DNA of 64,000 bases from Thereva unica (lineage: Eukaryota; Arthropoda; Insecta; Diptera; Therevidae), in NCBI GenBank assembly GCA_949987705.1, contig OX465281.1:139052876-139116875 (forward strand), in the 5' to 3' direction. The notes under the pieces were generated by a model. It did not search any database. It worked only from the letters and a program-made list of their open reading frames with translations, and was not told where the DNA came from. The first letter of the stretch is position 1. Every line of letters starts with the position of its first letter. Made by a program: the position numbers and the translations under genes. Shown here one piece after another: positions 21,216-31,045 of this stretch.

Positions 21216-24200
21216 ATGCCTGCACTGGGAGGGAACTCAATCAAAATCGTGGCAATAAATGCCAACTCAATTATTAGAATTGAGCGGAGAGCAGACATCC
21301 TCTCATTGTTGCAACGTGAAGCCCCTGATGTGCTCCTGGTCAGCGAAACCAAGCTGTCTGCGAAGCACAAACTGGAGTACAAAGAATACGAAGTAGTCAG
21401 ACGAGATCGTCCTGGAGCCGCTCAGGGCGGTGGAACGGCTATCTTCATCAAAAACGGAATAAAATTTCGGGTCAGGCAAAGCAGAGATATCGAACGGTTT
21501 CGGGTGCTTGAAGCCTGCGTCGTGTATTTCCCTCTCCAAAGTGGGCGAAGGATGTACGTGATCGCGGCCTATGCACCCGCAGCCCCTCATGCCGATTGTT
21601 TTGCCAGGGAGTTAGAACAACTTTTTCAAATACTCGATCTGGGATCAGAAAACAATTATTACTTGTTGGCCGGAGATTTAAATGCCAAACACGGAGCCTG
21701 GGGAAATCAAGCATCCAACACTAGAGGTAACCAACTACAAAGATGGCTGGAGGGTAACAGAATCATACAGAAGGCCACACTTCTCGCTACAGATATGCCG
21801 TCCTATCCCAGAGGCGGTTCGTACTTGGATCTATGCTTGCTCGACTCACGTCTTGACTGCGGCCGAACAAATGACGAGGAAGTGAACTGCCTACGAACGG
21901 TTCCTTACGACAGCGACCACCACGGACTCTCGATCACGGTGAAAATGCCACGCGAGTCAATCGAGCTGGAACAATATGTTACAGTGCACCCCTATGCTTA
22001 CCATAGGGCACACTGGCCACGTTTCTCCAGCACGATTGCCCGCACCATACAGACGGAGGGGCTACCACCGCCGACAGACAGAAATTTGACTAACGACGAA
22101 ATTGACTCCATACTGAAGGATATGGATCGAATCATTGTACAAACGATGGATCGAACCATACCCAAGACTAAAAAACAAAACGGTATCGACTGCTACAGGA
22201 ACTCCACAATTGACAGCCTGCAAAGACAAAAGAGTATATTACTGTCGAGACTTAAGACACTGCATCGACAATTCAACGACCGCCAGAATCCAGAGATTGC
22301 AACATTAAAGTCGGTGATCCGAAACCTCCAACAATTAATCAAGGAGAATTACTCCAAGTCTATAAATCTGTATTGGAAAAATAAGATCCGGTCCATAAAA
22401 CCCACTGGTCCAGGCATGTTTCCGCAGATAAATAAAATCTTTAGGAGGAGGACACATAACCGACTGGAGAAGTTGCAATTATCTAAGAATCTTGAAAATG
22501 AGGAACTGGTACGAAAAGCAGGATTAGATCCAGATACGTTCTACCGAGACGCCGACGATTGTTTTTGCGTGGAAGATGAGCAGGACAGAGTAGATTTAAT
22601 AAGGGCTTTCTGCCAGGGAGTTTATACGGTGAACACTAGTGTTCGGCGGAATTTTGACCTGGAGAATCAGGCAATATTAAATCATTCCGTCCTTCAAAGC
22701 GAAATCAGAGCACAGAGATCTGAGAATCGACATGTAGTCGAATTCAGTGAAGATTGCCCAGCAGATAATATCTCAGAGGCCTCCGAACACTCAATCTTCG
22801 TGAGTAAGGACAACCTCCTGCGAATCTTCCAAACATTGAACAATAAAAAATCGGCGGGGATTGATGGCATCCCTAATGTGGTTCTGAAACACCTACCCCC
22901 ATGTGCGGTCGACATTTATACCACGCTTTTCAACAATGACCTGAACAATGCTTATTTCCCAGAACATTGGAAAATAGCTGTGATATATCCAATCCCAAAA
23001 AAAAATAAAGACAGATCAAACCCTGCTAATCTCCGACCAATAAGTTTACTCCCAAATATCAGTAAAGTATTTGAGGTTGTAATTAACCGTTCGCTGACAA
23101 GCTGGGCTGAGGAAAATAAAGTAATTCCGGACAACCAGTTCGGATTTCGAGCGGAATATGGCACTATCCATGCTTGCGCAAAATTGGTGTCCGACATACA
23201 CTGGAACTTCAGTAAGAAACAGTGTACCGGAGCATGCCTTGTCGACTTGGAGAAGGCTTTCGACTCTGTGTGGGTCGAGGGGCTACTACTTAAACTGACA
23301 AGATATGGAATGGGCAATCCTCTGCTTCGCATGATCTGTGATATGATAACGGGGAAGAAGTTCCTGGTCAAAAGTGGGAACTTTACCTCACAGGTCTTTG
23401 AAATTAAAAACGGGTTGCAACAAGGAGCAGTGAATTCACCGCTGCTCTTTAACATTTATATAAGCGATCTGGTTGGATCCCTTCCTAGCGCATTGGCTTT
23501 CGCGGACGACCTCGTCATTTACAGGACAGGACCGAAAATTGACGTGATCCAGACGCTATTCCAACACGACTTCGAGGAAATCGAGCGTTACGCCGATGAT
23601 TGGAAACTAAAAATCAATCATGGAAAATGCGAAACGATCCTCTTCAGGACTCCTCTTAATAAAGCTTCACGCGATGTTAGGAGGAACTGGAAAGAGTTTC
23701 ATATACGAAGCCATGCGGGACAGACGCTGGTAAAGAAAACCGAGGTTAAGTACCTAGGAATTTGGTTGGATCAGTATGTATACTACGAAAGTCATATACG
23801 TGCTGCTATAGTCAAAGCCCGTAAGGCTTTCCAAATGACGAAAAGGCTCTTTTTTAGTAAACACCTCATCTCCAGAGTTAAGGTGGAGTGCTACAAGACC
23901 CTAGTCAGACCGGTCCTTACCTACGGCTGCCCCGTATGGTGGAATATATCACCATCATATATGGAGAAGATGAGGGTGTTCGAAAGACAATGCTTAAGGG
24001 CATGCTTAAACATGTATAGAACACCTGAGTCAAGTTTCAAAAAATTCCATGCCAATGATATCCTATACGGAAAAGCAGAAACCATGAGGATAGACAGTTT
24101 CATAATCAGATTGATCCGAAATCATGTTGTAAGAGCGACGGAGAACGGCAATCCCCTCATTTTTGGGGCTTATTACCCTAAACCAGACTACTATAACATG

Positions 24201-24455
24201 ACAAGACGGACGGGACATGTACCACCAGAAGCATTCCCTTGGCTAGATTCGCTAGGCCTGATACAAAACAGGGAGGGAGTACCGTTAATATACCACGTTT
24301 ATCGCCGGGCGCGGGATAAACGGATATTATACGAGCGAATCGATGGGCGGAACGCAGAGCTCCTGCGTTTCAGCACGCGAATCGGCCCTTCAGATAGGGA
24401 GGAAGCTTCCAGAGCCAGTTCCAAGTACTGGTGGCTGGAAGAGTCAATAGGGTGA
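21216..24455 (+). CDS. LINE ORF2: endonuclease and reverse transcriptase
   Basis: An uninterrupted 1,079-residue frame starts 7 bp after the ORF1 stop. The N-terminal exonuclease-endonuclease-phosphatase domain shows NANSI, SETKLS, GDLNAKHGAWG (about residues 153-163) and SDHHGLS. RT begins near residue 590 (ANLRPISLLP), followed by LVDLEKAFDSVW, LQQGAVNSPLLF and the catalytic FADD near residue 761. The C-terminus has Jockey-like YLGIWLD and WWNISPSY blocks. Such enzymes nick chromosomal DNA and copy the element RNA in place. No stops or frameshifts are visible, which points to a recent copy. Confidence 0.93.
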   Translation: MPALGGNSIKIVAINANSIIRIERRADILSLLQREAPDVLLVSETKLSAKHKLEYKEYEVVRRDRPGAAQGGGTAIFIKNGIKFRVRQSRDIERFRVLEACVVYFPLQSGRRMYVIAAYAPAAPHADCFARELEQLFQILDLGSENNYYLLAGDLNAKHGAWGNQASNTRGNQLQRWLEGNRIIQKATLLATDMPSYPRGGSYLDLCLLDSRLDCGRTNDEEVNCLRTVPYDSDHHGLSITVKMPRESIELEQYVTVHPYAYHRAHWPRFSSTIARTIQTEGLPPPTDRNLTNDEIDSILKDMDRIIVQTMDRTIPKTKKQNGIDCYRNSTIDSLQRQKSILLSRLKTLHRQFNDRQNPEIATLKSVIRNLQQLIKENYSKSINLYWKNKIRSIKPTGPGMFPQINKIFRRRTHNRLEKLQLSKNLENEELVRKAGLDPDTFYRDADDCFCVEDEQDRVDLIRAFCQGVYTVNTSVRRNFDLENQAILNHSVLQSEIRAQRSENRHVVEFSEDCPADNISEASEHSIFVSKDNLLRIFQTLNNKKSAGIDGIPNVVLKHLPPCAVDIYTTLFNNDLNNAYFPEHWKIAVIYPIPKKNKDRSNPANLRPISLLPNISKVFEVVINRSLTSWAEENKVIPDNQFGFRAEYGTIHACAKLVSDIHWNFSKKQCTGACLVDLEKAFDSVWVEGLLLKLTRYGMGNPLLRMICDMITGKKFLVKSGNFTSQVFEIKNGLQQGAVNSPLLFNIYISDLVGSLPSALAFADDLVIYRTGPKIDVIQTLFQHDFEEIERYADDWKLKINHGKCETILFRTPLNKASRDVRRNWKEFHIRSHAGQTLVKKTEVKYLGIWLDQYVYYESHIRAAIVKARKAFQMTKRLFFSKHLISRVKVECYKTLVRPVLTYGCPVWWNISPSYMEKMRVFERQCLRACLNMYRTPESSFKKFHANDILYGKAETMRIDSFIIRLIRNHVVRATENGNPLIFGAYYPKPDYYNMTRRTGHVPPEAFPWLDSLGLIQNREGVPLIYHVYRRARDKRILYERIDGRNAELLRFSTRIGPSDREEASRASSKYWWLEESIG

Positions 24456-25034
24456 GTTGGGTGAATGTCTATGTATTTATGTAATGTGTATATGCATGGT
24501 GTGAGTGTAGGATAAGGATCCCAGTAGGGGAATTAGGTATAGTCATAGGATTACCATTGTAATAAGTTTAGTTATAAGATAGGTAGGTAGTTTTAAGGTT
24601 AGGCTTAAGTACGGGTAGCCTGGAATGCTATCGCCCGAGAGCTCTCAGGATATTTTAAAGCCTCAGTTCTCGCGGGCGACAAATTTCTAGGGTTTAGGCA
24701 TAGCTTAGAGTAAGTAGCTTGTAGATTTTTTTGTTTTAACATTTAGCTTAAGTTTTATAAAATAGATTAAGTTAGCTAAGTTTTTGAAAAAAATTTTCTT
24801 AGCATTAATTGTAGAATAAAGTATGTGTAAAACAACTTAAATAAATAAAGAGGCCGAAAGGCAAAATTAAACATAACTAATTAAGTTAGATAGGATTTAG
24901 CTTAGAGTGCCCGCGGAGGGCCAGTAAGTTAGTTAAGTTAGATAGGGAAAATAGGTATAAGCATAGCCTGTAAGTCTGTTATTATAACATAATAATAAAT
25001 ATGCTTATTAAAAAAAAAAAAAAAAAAAAAAAAA
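24456..25034 (+). other. LINE 3' UTR and poly(A) tail
   Basis: Non-coding, with several TAGTTAAGTTAGATAG-type direct repeats (about 24885-24950). It ends in a run of A interrupted by few other bases (25011-25034). Confidence 0.8.
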
Positions 25035-25110
25035 CACCAAAAAAATTTTGTACTGCAAGGTCCGTGTAGGACAGTTAATGGGCTTTAAAAGCCGCGTTGG
25101 GCGCCATTTA
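25035..25110 (+). other. LTR-B 3' internal end
   Basis: 76 bp between the LINE target duplication and the 3' LTR. It has no clear polypurine tract. It contains TTGGGCGCCATTTATG directly before the LTR, similar to TTGGGCGCCACTTATG inside the 5' LTR (about 7128). Confidence 0.5.
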
Positions 25111-26880
25111 TGTAATAGCATAATGGCGCGATTGCCCCCTTAGCCATAAGCCCGGAAAAGCATGACCAAGGAGTCAATACCATACATAAGAAAAAGAAAA
25201 AAACTTCCGAAACTCCATCCTCCCCAACTGCCGATATTAATGTTAGGGGGATATGCTGCCGGCCACACGGAGTTATCTAGCTCGCCGGGGGGGGGGGTCG
25301 TGGGGTGTGTGGCCGGGCCTATGCGTAGCATGGTTCACCACTTACCTAAATGTCGATGCGAATGTCTTATTCCATCACTTCATGTTTATCGCGGACCTAA
25401 AAAAACTTAAGAGATGCCACAACGAGAGAACTCCGGGAAAGAATTCGCCCAACCATCCTGGAAAGATGCAATGAAAAATTATTCCCTCATCCTGGACAAA
25501 GACGTATAATCAATCAAAAAAATACCATATTTAATTCAATATAAAATATTAGTAACATCTATCAAACGAAAAAAAAGAAAAAAAAATCAAATAACCGTTA
25601 ATTCAATGACGATAAAAACAAAACGTCGTTTCGGCCAAAACGGTGTTCTTTAACAATGGTATGTTGGTAAATAACATACATATATGAAAATGTGTTAACG
25701 ATTTAACGTGTGTAAATAAAATATACATGCATATGACAAATGTGTCAATTACAATTAATTAAAAAACTCAAAATAAGGAATCTTACTAATAAATTAATAA
25801 TCGAACCACGAACACAACAAAAAAATAAAGAAAAATATGAGTATGCTACCTCCAACGGCTTCTCTGGTCGCTATACCTAACTAAAGTTCTGGTTCTGAAT
25901 TCTGTTCGCTCTTCGCTAAATGATGAGCACTCGCAAATGTCAACCTAGTACGAACATTAGCGCTTCCTTCCAACTGACTTCTTTCTTCCAGATTTACCAC
26001 ACTTAGGGTAGCCGATATCAAATGATTTAACTGTTTCCACAATTAGGTACAGTAAGCTAACTTTATTATTATTTAAAACACTAAATCGTCTCCTCGTCGT
26101 CACTCTCGCCAGATGCAACAGCAGTTAGAAACGTTCAGCTAATTCCAATTTTTCGGGCGGGTGCCGCTGACCAAAACCTCGTCCTCCTGGGGAACACAGG
26201 TTTCAAAATGGTACAGCCACTCCAGAGTCTTGTATATATAAAGGTTTTACTATGAAAAAGGGGGATCGGGGCCTCCTGCACAGGGACCACGGACCTCCAA
26301 ACCCTTGAAAATAACGCCAACGATTTTACTGGTGCACCGACAATATCTTGCCCAGAAAACCCTCTTTGCACTGCAATAGATTAAACGAATTTGGTAATTA
26401 TACCTTTAAAATGGGGCATATTCGAATAATTTCTCTATTTCTTCACGAAATCATTCAGGCCGCAATCTTCTCTCCTTGGCCTTCGTAAAGATGATAGATT
26501 CGGTCGGGTATTGAACACGTCCCTTTCGAGCTCTGCATTACATTTTTTTCTAACGGGGGTTTGAGGACTATAATTTCACATACAGCACATCTTCAGCAAA
26601 TACTACTCCGTCAATTCTGGTTAGTACAACTACTTTTACGTGCAATTGCCGAATTAATAATCAAATTGTCGGACTAAATGAACTGTTTTTGTTCTCAACC
26701 CCTTTGCTTTCTCTTTGCCAAAAACCCCAAAAACTTACTACTCATTTTTGTTTTTTTTTCTCTGTCCAAAAAAAATTTTCTTTTTTCCTCGCATCCCTCG
26801 GTTAAATTTTCCCAATAGCCCCCAAGTGATTTCGAAAGAAAATTTCCCAATCAAAGTAAATTTTACAACCGACCGTTACG
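25111..26880 (+). repeat. LTR-B 3' LTR (uninterrupted)
   Basis: A 1,770-bp LTR that serves as the empty-site reference for the insertions in the 5' copy. It starts TGTAATAGC and ends CGTTACG, where the 5' copy ends CGTTACA. A G-run of ten lies at about 25285-25295. It is followed by the target duplication CCAT. Confidence 0.85.
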
Positions 26881-26884
26881 CCAT

Positions 26885-28843
26885 CAAACTAGAGAAATGC
26901 GTTTTTGGTGCAACAGAGATTAAGTTTCTAAGCCACCGCATCACAAAAGATGGAATACTTCCATCCTCCGAACGGGTTCAGGCTATCGTTGATCTCGCAC
27001 CTCCAACTTCTGTCAAATCGATCCAGAAGTTTTTGGGAATGGTGAATTTCTATCACCGATTTATCCCAAAATTGGCTGAACAGTTGGTGCCTATAAACGA
27101 GCATTTGAGAGACCTTCTCAACCGCTCACGTGCCAATAAAGTTTTTGACTGGCCAGCAGAATGTCAGGCGGCATTCCTCAAGGTGAAAACCTCGATGGCT
27201 GAAGCAACTCTGCTGAACCATCCAATCGAGGATGCAAAATACAGTCTTACGACTGACGCCTCTGATATGCAATCGGAGGCGTTTTGGAACAATTCAACGG
27301 TCATCGGTGGCAACCTCTAGCTTTTTATTCCAAAAAGCTGTCACCAACCGAACGGAAGTACTCTGCATTCGATCGCGAACTCCTCGCAATCTATGCAGTG
27401 ATCAAACACTTCCGTTATTTCGTGGAAGGACGCAATTTCGTGGTCTATACTGATCACAAACCACTGGTTCGCGCCCTTCACACAAAGACCGAACGATCCC
27501 CTCGACAGACCAGACATTTGGGTCTAATCTCTCAGTTTACCACAGACATCAGACATGTGTCGGGTAAACAAAACGTTGTCGCAGACTACTTGTCACGCTC
27601 ACTAACAACCGACAACGTCGACTCGGTCACCTTCGACCTGCCTACACTGGCTCAGGCTCAACAAGGTGACACATAGTTGAAGTCTCTACAAGAGCACCCC
27701 AGCAACGGCTCACGGGTAAAATTAGTTCTCACGCCAATACCATTTACCGCCCATCAAGTGTGGTGTGAAACTAGTATAGGCATTCCTAGGCCTTATATAC
27801 CCAATTCTCTACGTAGACTAGCGTTCAACTCCGAACATAGTCTCTCTCACCCTGGTATTCGCGCTACAAGACGAGCCGTTACCAAGAAATACTTCTGGCC
27901 ATCGATCAATAAAGACTGCAGTGAGTGGTCTCGATCATGCCCAGGTTGCCAAAAGTCCAAAGTTTCACGACATACCAAATCTCCTATTGAAGCTTTCAAG
28001 CTTCCAAATAATAGATTTGACCATATCCATATGGATATAGTGGGACCCCTACCCCCATCTCGTGGATACTCTTATATCTTAACGATAGTCGATAGATTCA
28101 CGCGATGGCCTGAAGCATACCCAATTCGGGATATCTCAGCTTCAACAGTGGCAAAGAAATTCGTCACTGAATTTGTCCCACGATTCGGCGTACCACTAGA
28201 GATCACAACCGATCAAGGTACGCAGTTCGAATCGAAACTATTCAATGAAGTTGCCAAATTACTCGGCACTCATCGAATTCGGACTACCGCCTACCACCCG
28301 CAAGCAAACGGGATGGTTGAACGATTTCACAGGCAACTAAAAGCAGCCTTAATGGCAAGGGACAACACTACTCATTGGAGTGAAGATTTGCCCTTTGTCA
28401 TGTTAGGCATACGCACGGCAATTAAGACCGACTTACAATGCTCACCAGCCGAGCTCGTATATGGTCAGAATCTGAGACTTCCCAATTCGATTTCTATCAC
28501 AACCGATGAAAATCCAATTGAAGAATCAGAATTCCTCTCTCGCCTTCGTTCTCATATGCAGGACATTAAGGCAAAACATCCTCGGCAACCCGTACAAAAG
28601 GATGTCTATGTGCCAGAAGCCCTGGAGAACGCCGACTACGTTTTCATACGTGTCGACAGAGTTCGAAAACTTTTCGAACCTCCATATGAGGGCCCATACA
28701 AAGTAATCAAACGATTACGAAAACACTTCGTCGTCAAATTGAACGGCACAACCAAGTCAATATCCATCGACAGGCTAAAACCAGCCTTCGGTTGTGACCA
28801 CGACAACGAAGTTAAGCCACCTAAAGCGGTAACATTCCGTTAA
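26885..28843 (+). pseudogene. Gypsy1 pol, 3' part (RT thumb, RNase H, integrase)
   Basis: Resumes the RT cut at 7094. Landmarks are KLEKCVFGA and FLGMVNFYHRFIP, then RNase H with LTTDASD (about 27247), FYSKKLSP and YTDHKPL. Next come an integrase HHCC finger (H near 27838, CPGC near 27940) and a core with D in HMDIVGP, D in TTDQGTQF and E in GMVERFHRQ. A GPYKVIKR block ends it. A one-base shift near 27275 and a TAG at 27674-27676 break the frame. The product integrated cDNA into the genome; this copy is dead. Confidence 0.88.
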
Positions 28844-28848
28844 CGCTA

Positions 28849-28863
28849 CGCTGGGGGGGAGTA
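28849..28863 (+). promoter_or_regulatory. Gypsy1 polypurine tract
   Basis: CTGGGGGGGAG just upstream of the predicted 3' LTR start at 28864, the expected plus-strand priming site. Confidence 0.65.
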
Positions 28864-29141
28864 TGTAGTGACCGCGTAAAGTTTAATTAACAAACTTTAC
28901 GCAATGTCACACAACAACTTCCGGCACGATCAAAACGATCAGTCGGAACACTCCATCGATCACCGTACTCAAAGTTCAGTGATCTTGCCGTTTTCCCCAT
29001 CTTGTTTATCGTAGATCCAATTTCCGGCATCTACGACACAATCTATCAAAAAGCTCTCTATCGATCGTGACACATACGTAAGCCACGCGCGCAGAAAAAT
29101 CTAAATAATAAAACCTAGTTAATAAACATATATATATATAT

Positions 29142-30038
29142 AGGGGAGAGTGGGGTGAACCGGGACGGTTGGGTGAACCGGGACAGTGCTTTTTTAATTG
29201 TTGTTAATGTTTTTATGTTGGTTTTTTTTGTGAATTATGTTTGTATTGGCCCTCTACATTATTTTATGAGAATTGAAGGTCAGCACCTGCATCACTTTAT
29301 TAGTAAGGATTGTTAATAAAAATCGACACTCCACAAAGTTTTATTTTCTCGGAGTTTAAGGAAGCCTAATGTTATGGTTTTTAAGACTACAACAAAGGTA
29401 ATATAATAAAAAGTAATCGTTAGTATGTTATCTTTTAAAGTTCAAATGGAATTTGTGATAACTTCAAAAATATGTGATAACCACGCGATTGTTTAAAAAA
29501 CAGCACCGTGGGGTGAGCCGGGACACGGTTTCTGAGTTGACCGAGAAATGTTTCGGCCCACTCTTTAGCTGCAAAATCTACTTAAATTCATTAGTTATTA
29601 ATAAAAATGATTGTTAACAATTTTTTATTAATGATTTTTACGTTTATTTATAGTTTAAACCAAAATACACATTTTATATTGTTTATAATAAAAAAGTAAA
29701 AAAAAATATGTTCAAGCATTGTTTATAATAATATCGTAACATATTTTTGACATAAAAGCAAATAAGACTATTAGTTACAACATAAACGCCACTTTCACCT
29801 GCTCTTTCTATCGTGTCCCGGTTCACCCCACGATTTTTCGGAACTGCCGATTTGACACTTTTTTTTTAAACGATTAGAAATTATTGAAAATATAAAGTTA
29901 TAATATTAAGAATGACAAATAATGAAAGGTATTGAAACCATCTACAGGATAGGATGTCCAAATAAGAAGAAAAAATTGTTTAGTTAGGTTTTATAAGGCT
30001 TGGAACAAAGAGTGTCCCGGTTTACCCCACTCTCCCCT
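29142..30038. mobile_element. MITE with GTGGGGTGAACCGGGACA repeats
   Basis: An 897-bp element with inverted ends AGGGGAGAGTGGGGT(G/A)AACC. Its terminal motif recurs inside it: about 29150 and 29168 (forward), 29510 (forward), 29813 (reverse) and 30011 (reverse). It sits in a TATATA run, so the target duplication could be TA or longer. No ORF is seen. Confidence 0.75.
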
Positions 30039-30044
30039 ATATAT

Positions 30045-30270
30045 ACAGGGTGTCCCACATAAACTTACAAAGCGGCCGGCTGTGGATAGGTCTTGGACAG
30101 ACGAACAAAAAATCGTATGGGTGGGGGGGGAAATCGTAACGGTTTAGCCGCTAGGGCGTTTTGAAGTTTTTTGCTAAAGTTTTACATATCACCCTGTATT
30201 TTTGTAACCGTTTAACCTATTTTCATGGTTATGGTACCAGTGCACGCAGAATTCCTCCACCTATCTACAA
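30045..30270. repeat. Dispersed repeat, copy A
   Basis: Contains CAGGGTG and CACCCTGTA as a short inverted pair (about 30047 and 30190), CGGTTTAGCCGCTAG, and CCTATTTTCATGGTTATGGTA. The same blocks occur in the same order at 63355-63540. Probably an unnamed interspersed element. Confidence 0.6.
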
Positions 30271-30284
30271 TGGTAAAAACAATG

Positions 30285-30286
30285 GT

Positions 30287-30372
<86 letters not shown>
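30285..30372. repeat. (TA)n microsatellite
   Basis: About 85 bp of alternating TA with a short GTAT interruption. Confidence 0.95.
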
Positions 30373-30375
<3 letters not shown>

Positions 30376-30450
30376 CATAAGCATCCAATCGTTATAAAAT
30401 ATAACGATCGAATAAAGTGTTTGTCAATTATAGTTACTGATATATATTAA

Positions 30451-31045
30451 GGCAATAGAAATAAATCAAAAATTGAAGCATTAGTGAAAAACGTGTTTTT
30501 ACTCAAAAACAAAATAATTTCCTATGAATATAGGAACCACAATCGAATGTTTTCAAACGATGTTGCTTGTTTCAATTTGAATGAGTGTAACAGGTTTTAT
30601 ATCACGTCTTTTATATTAATCCAAGTATTTAAATGATATTGCCGGCGCTTCGCCATGTCCTTAAATTCTCCATGGAATACTGCCTGCTGTCATCGTGGAG
30701 CTGAGCGTACACAGTAGAGTAGAATTGATTCATTTTTCTTTTTTTTGTTATTTATTTTCTTTTCTTTACTGCTTTTTTTTCGAATTGGTTATTAATTTCT
30801 TTCTTTCTTTTTTTTTATATATATAATTTGATTTTGTTTTAACTTTTTCTTTTATTTTGTTTTTTTTTTTTAATTTTTTATATATTTATATTTTCGTTTT
30901 TATATTTCTTTTGTTATGTTAGCCTTAAGAATTTCGTCTTATCTTCTTCTTCTCTCTTTCTCTCTTCTTTCAATGCTTCACACTTCTCTTTATATTATTT
31001 CTGCGTGTGTGATTCTGTTTATGTGGCTCTGTTGCTCATTATATA
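30451..31045. other. AT-rich stretch, possible LINE 5' UTR
   Basis: T-rich and low in complexity, with a less biased segment at about 30640-30720. It precedes the LINE coding region and may include its 5' UTR. I see no gene and no clear LINE start. Confidence 0.4.

Larger units (their letters stand above)
19264..25034 (+). mobile_element. Full-length Jockey-like LINE
   Basis: The element has a start near 19264 (TTCAGCTCTCG with a GGACGTG downstream element at about +29), two ORFs, a 3' UTR and a poly(A) tail at 25011-25034. Flanking sequences ACACAAAAAAAAATT (about 19249-19262) and ACACCAAAAAAATT (about 25034-25047) form an imperfect target duplication. Initiator plus GACGTG is the internal promoter arrangement described for Jockey-clade elements. 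The only obvious lesion is the 234-bp foldback MITE at codon 7 of ORF1. Confidence 0.82.
7095..26880 (+). mobile_element. Composite LTR retrotransposon (LTR-B), TSD CCAT
   Basis: Two long direct repeats flank this insertion, one starting at 7095 and the other spanning 25111-26880. Both begin TGTAATAGCATAATGGCGCG and end CCGACCGTTAC(A/G). The target CCAT is duplicated (7091-7094 and 26881-26884), and the Gypsy1 RT frame rejoins when one copy is removed. After subtraction of nested insertions the 5' LTR is about 1.8 kb, like the 1,770-bp 3' LTR. The internal part (17372-25110) has no recognisable gag or pol, only a tRNA-like sequence, a MIF4G fragment and a nested LINE. It is probably a non-autonomous element with large LTRs. 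Confidence 0.8.
28864..30450 (+). repeat. Gypsy1 3' LTR, split by later insertions
   Basis: Starts TGTAGTGACC right after the purine tract. A perfect hairpin of GCGTAAAGTTT and its complement lies at 28874-28902. The LTR appears interrupted in its TA-rich part by a MITE (29142-30038) and by a dispersed repeat (30045-30270). It may resume around 30373 with an AATAAAGTG polyadenylation-like signal at 30411-30419. The 3' end is uncertain because no 5' LTR remains for comparison. Confidence 0.55.

Noticed and set aside
30161..30373. Plus-strand ORF ending in Ile/Tyr repeats
   Set aside because: Runs into the (TA)n microsatellite; not coding.
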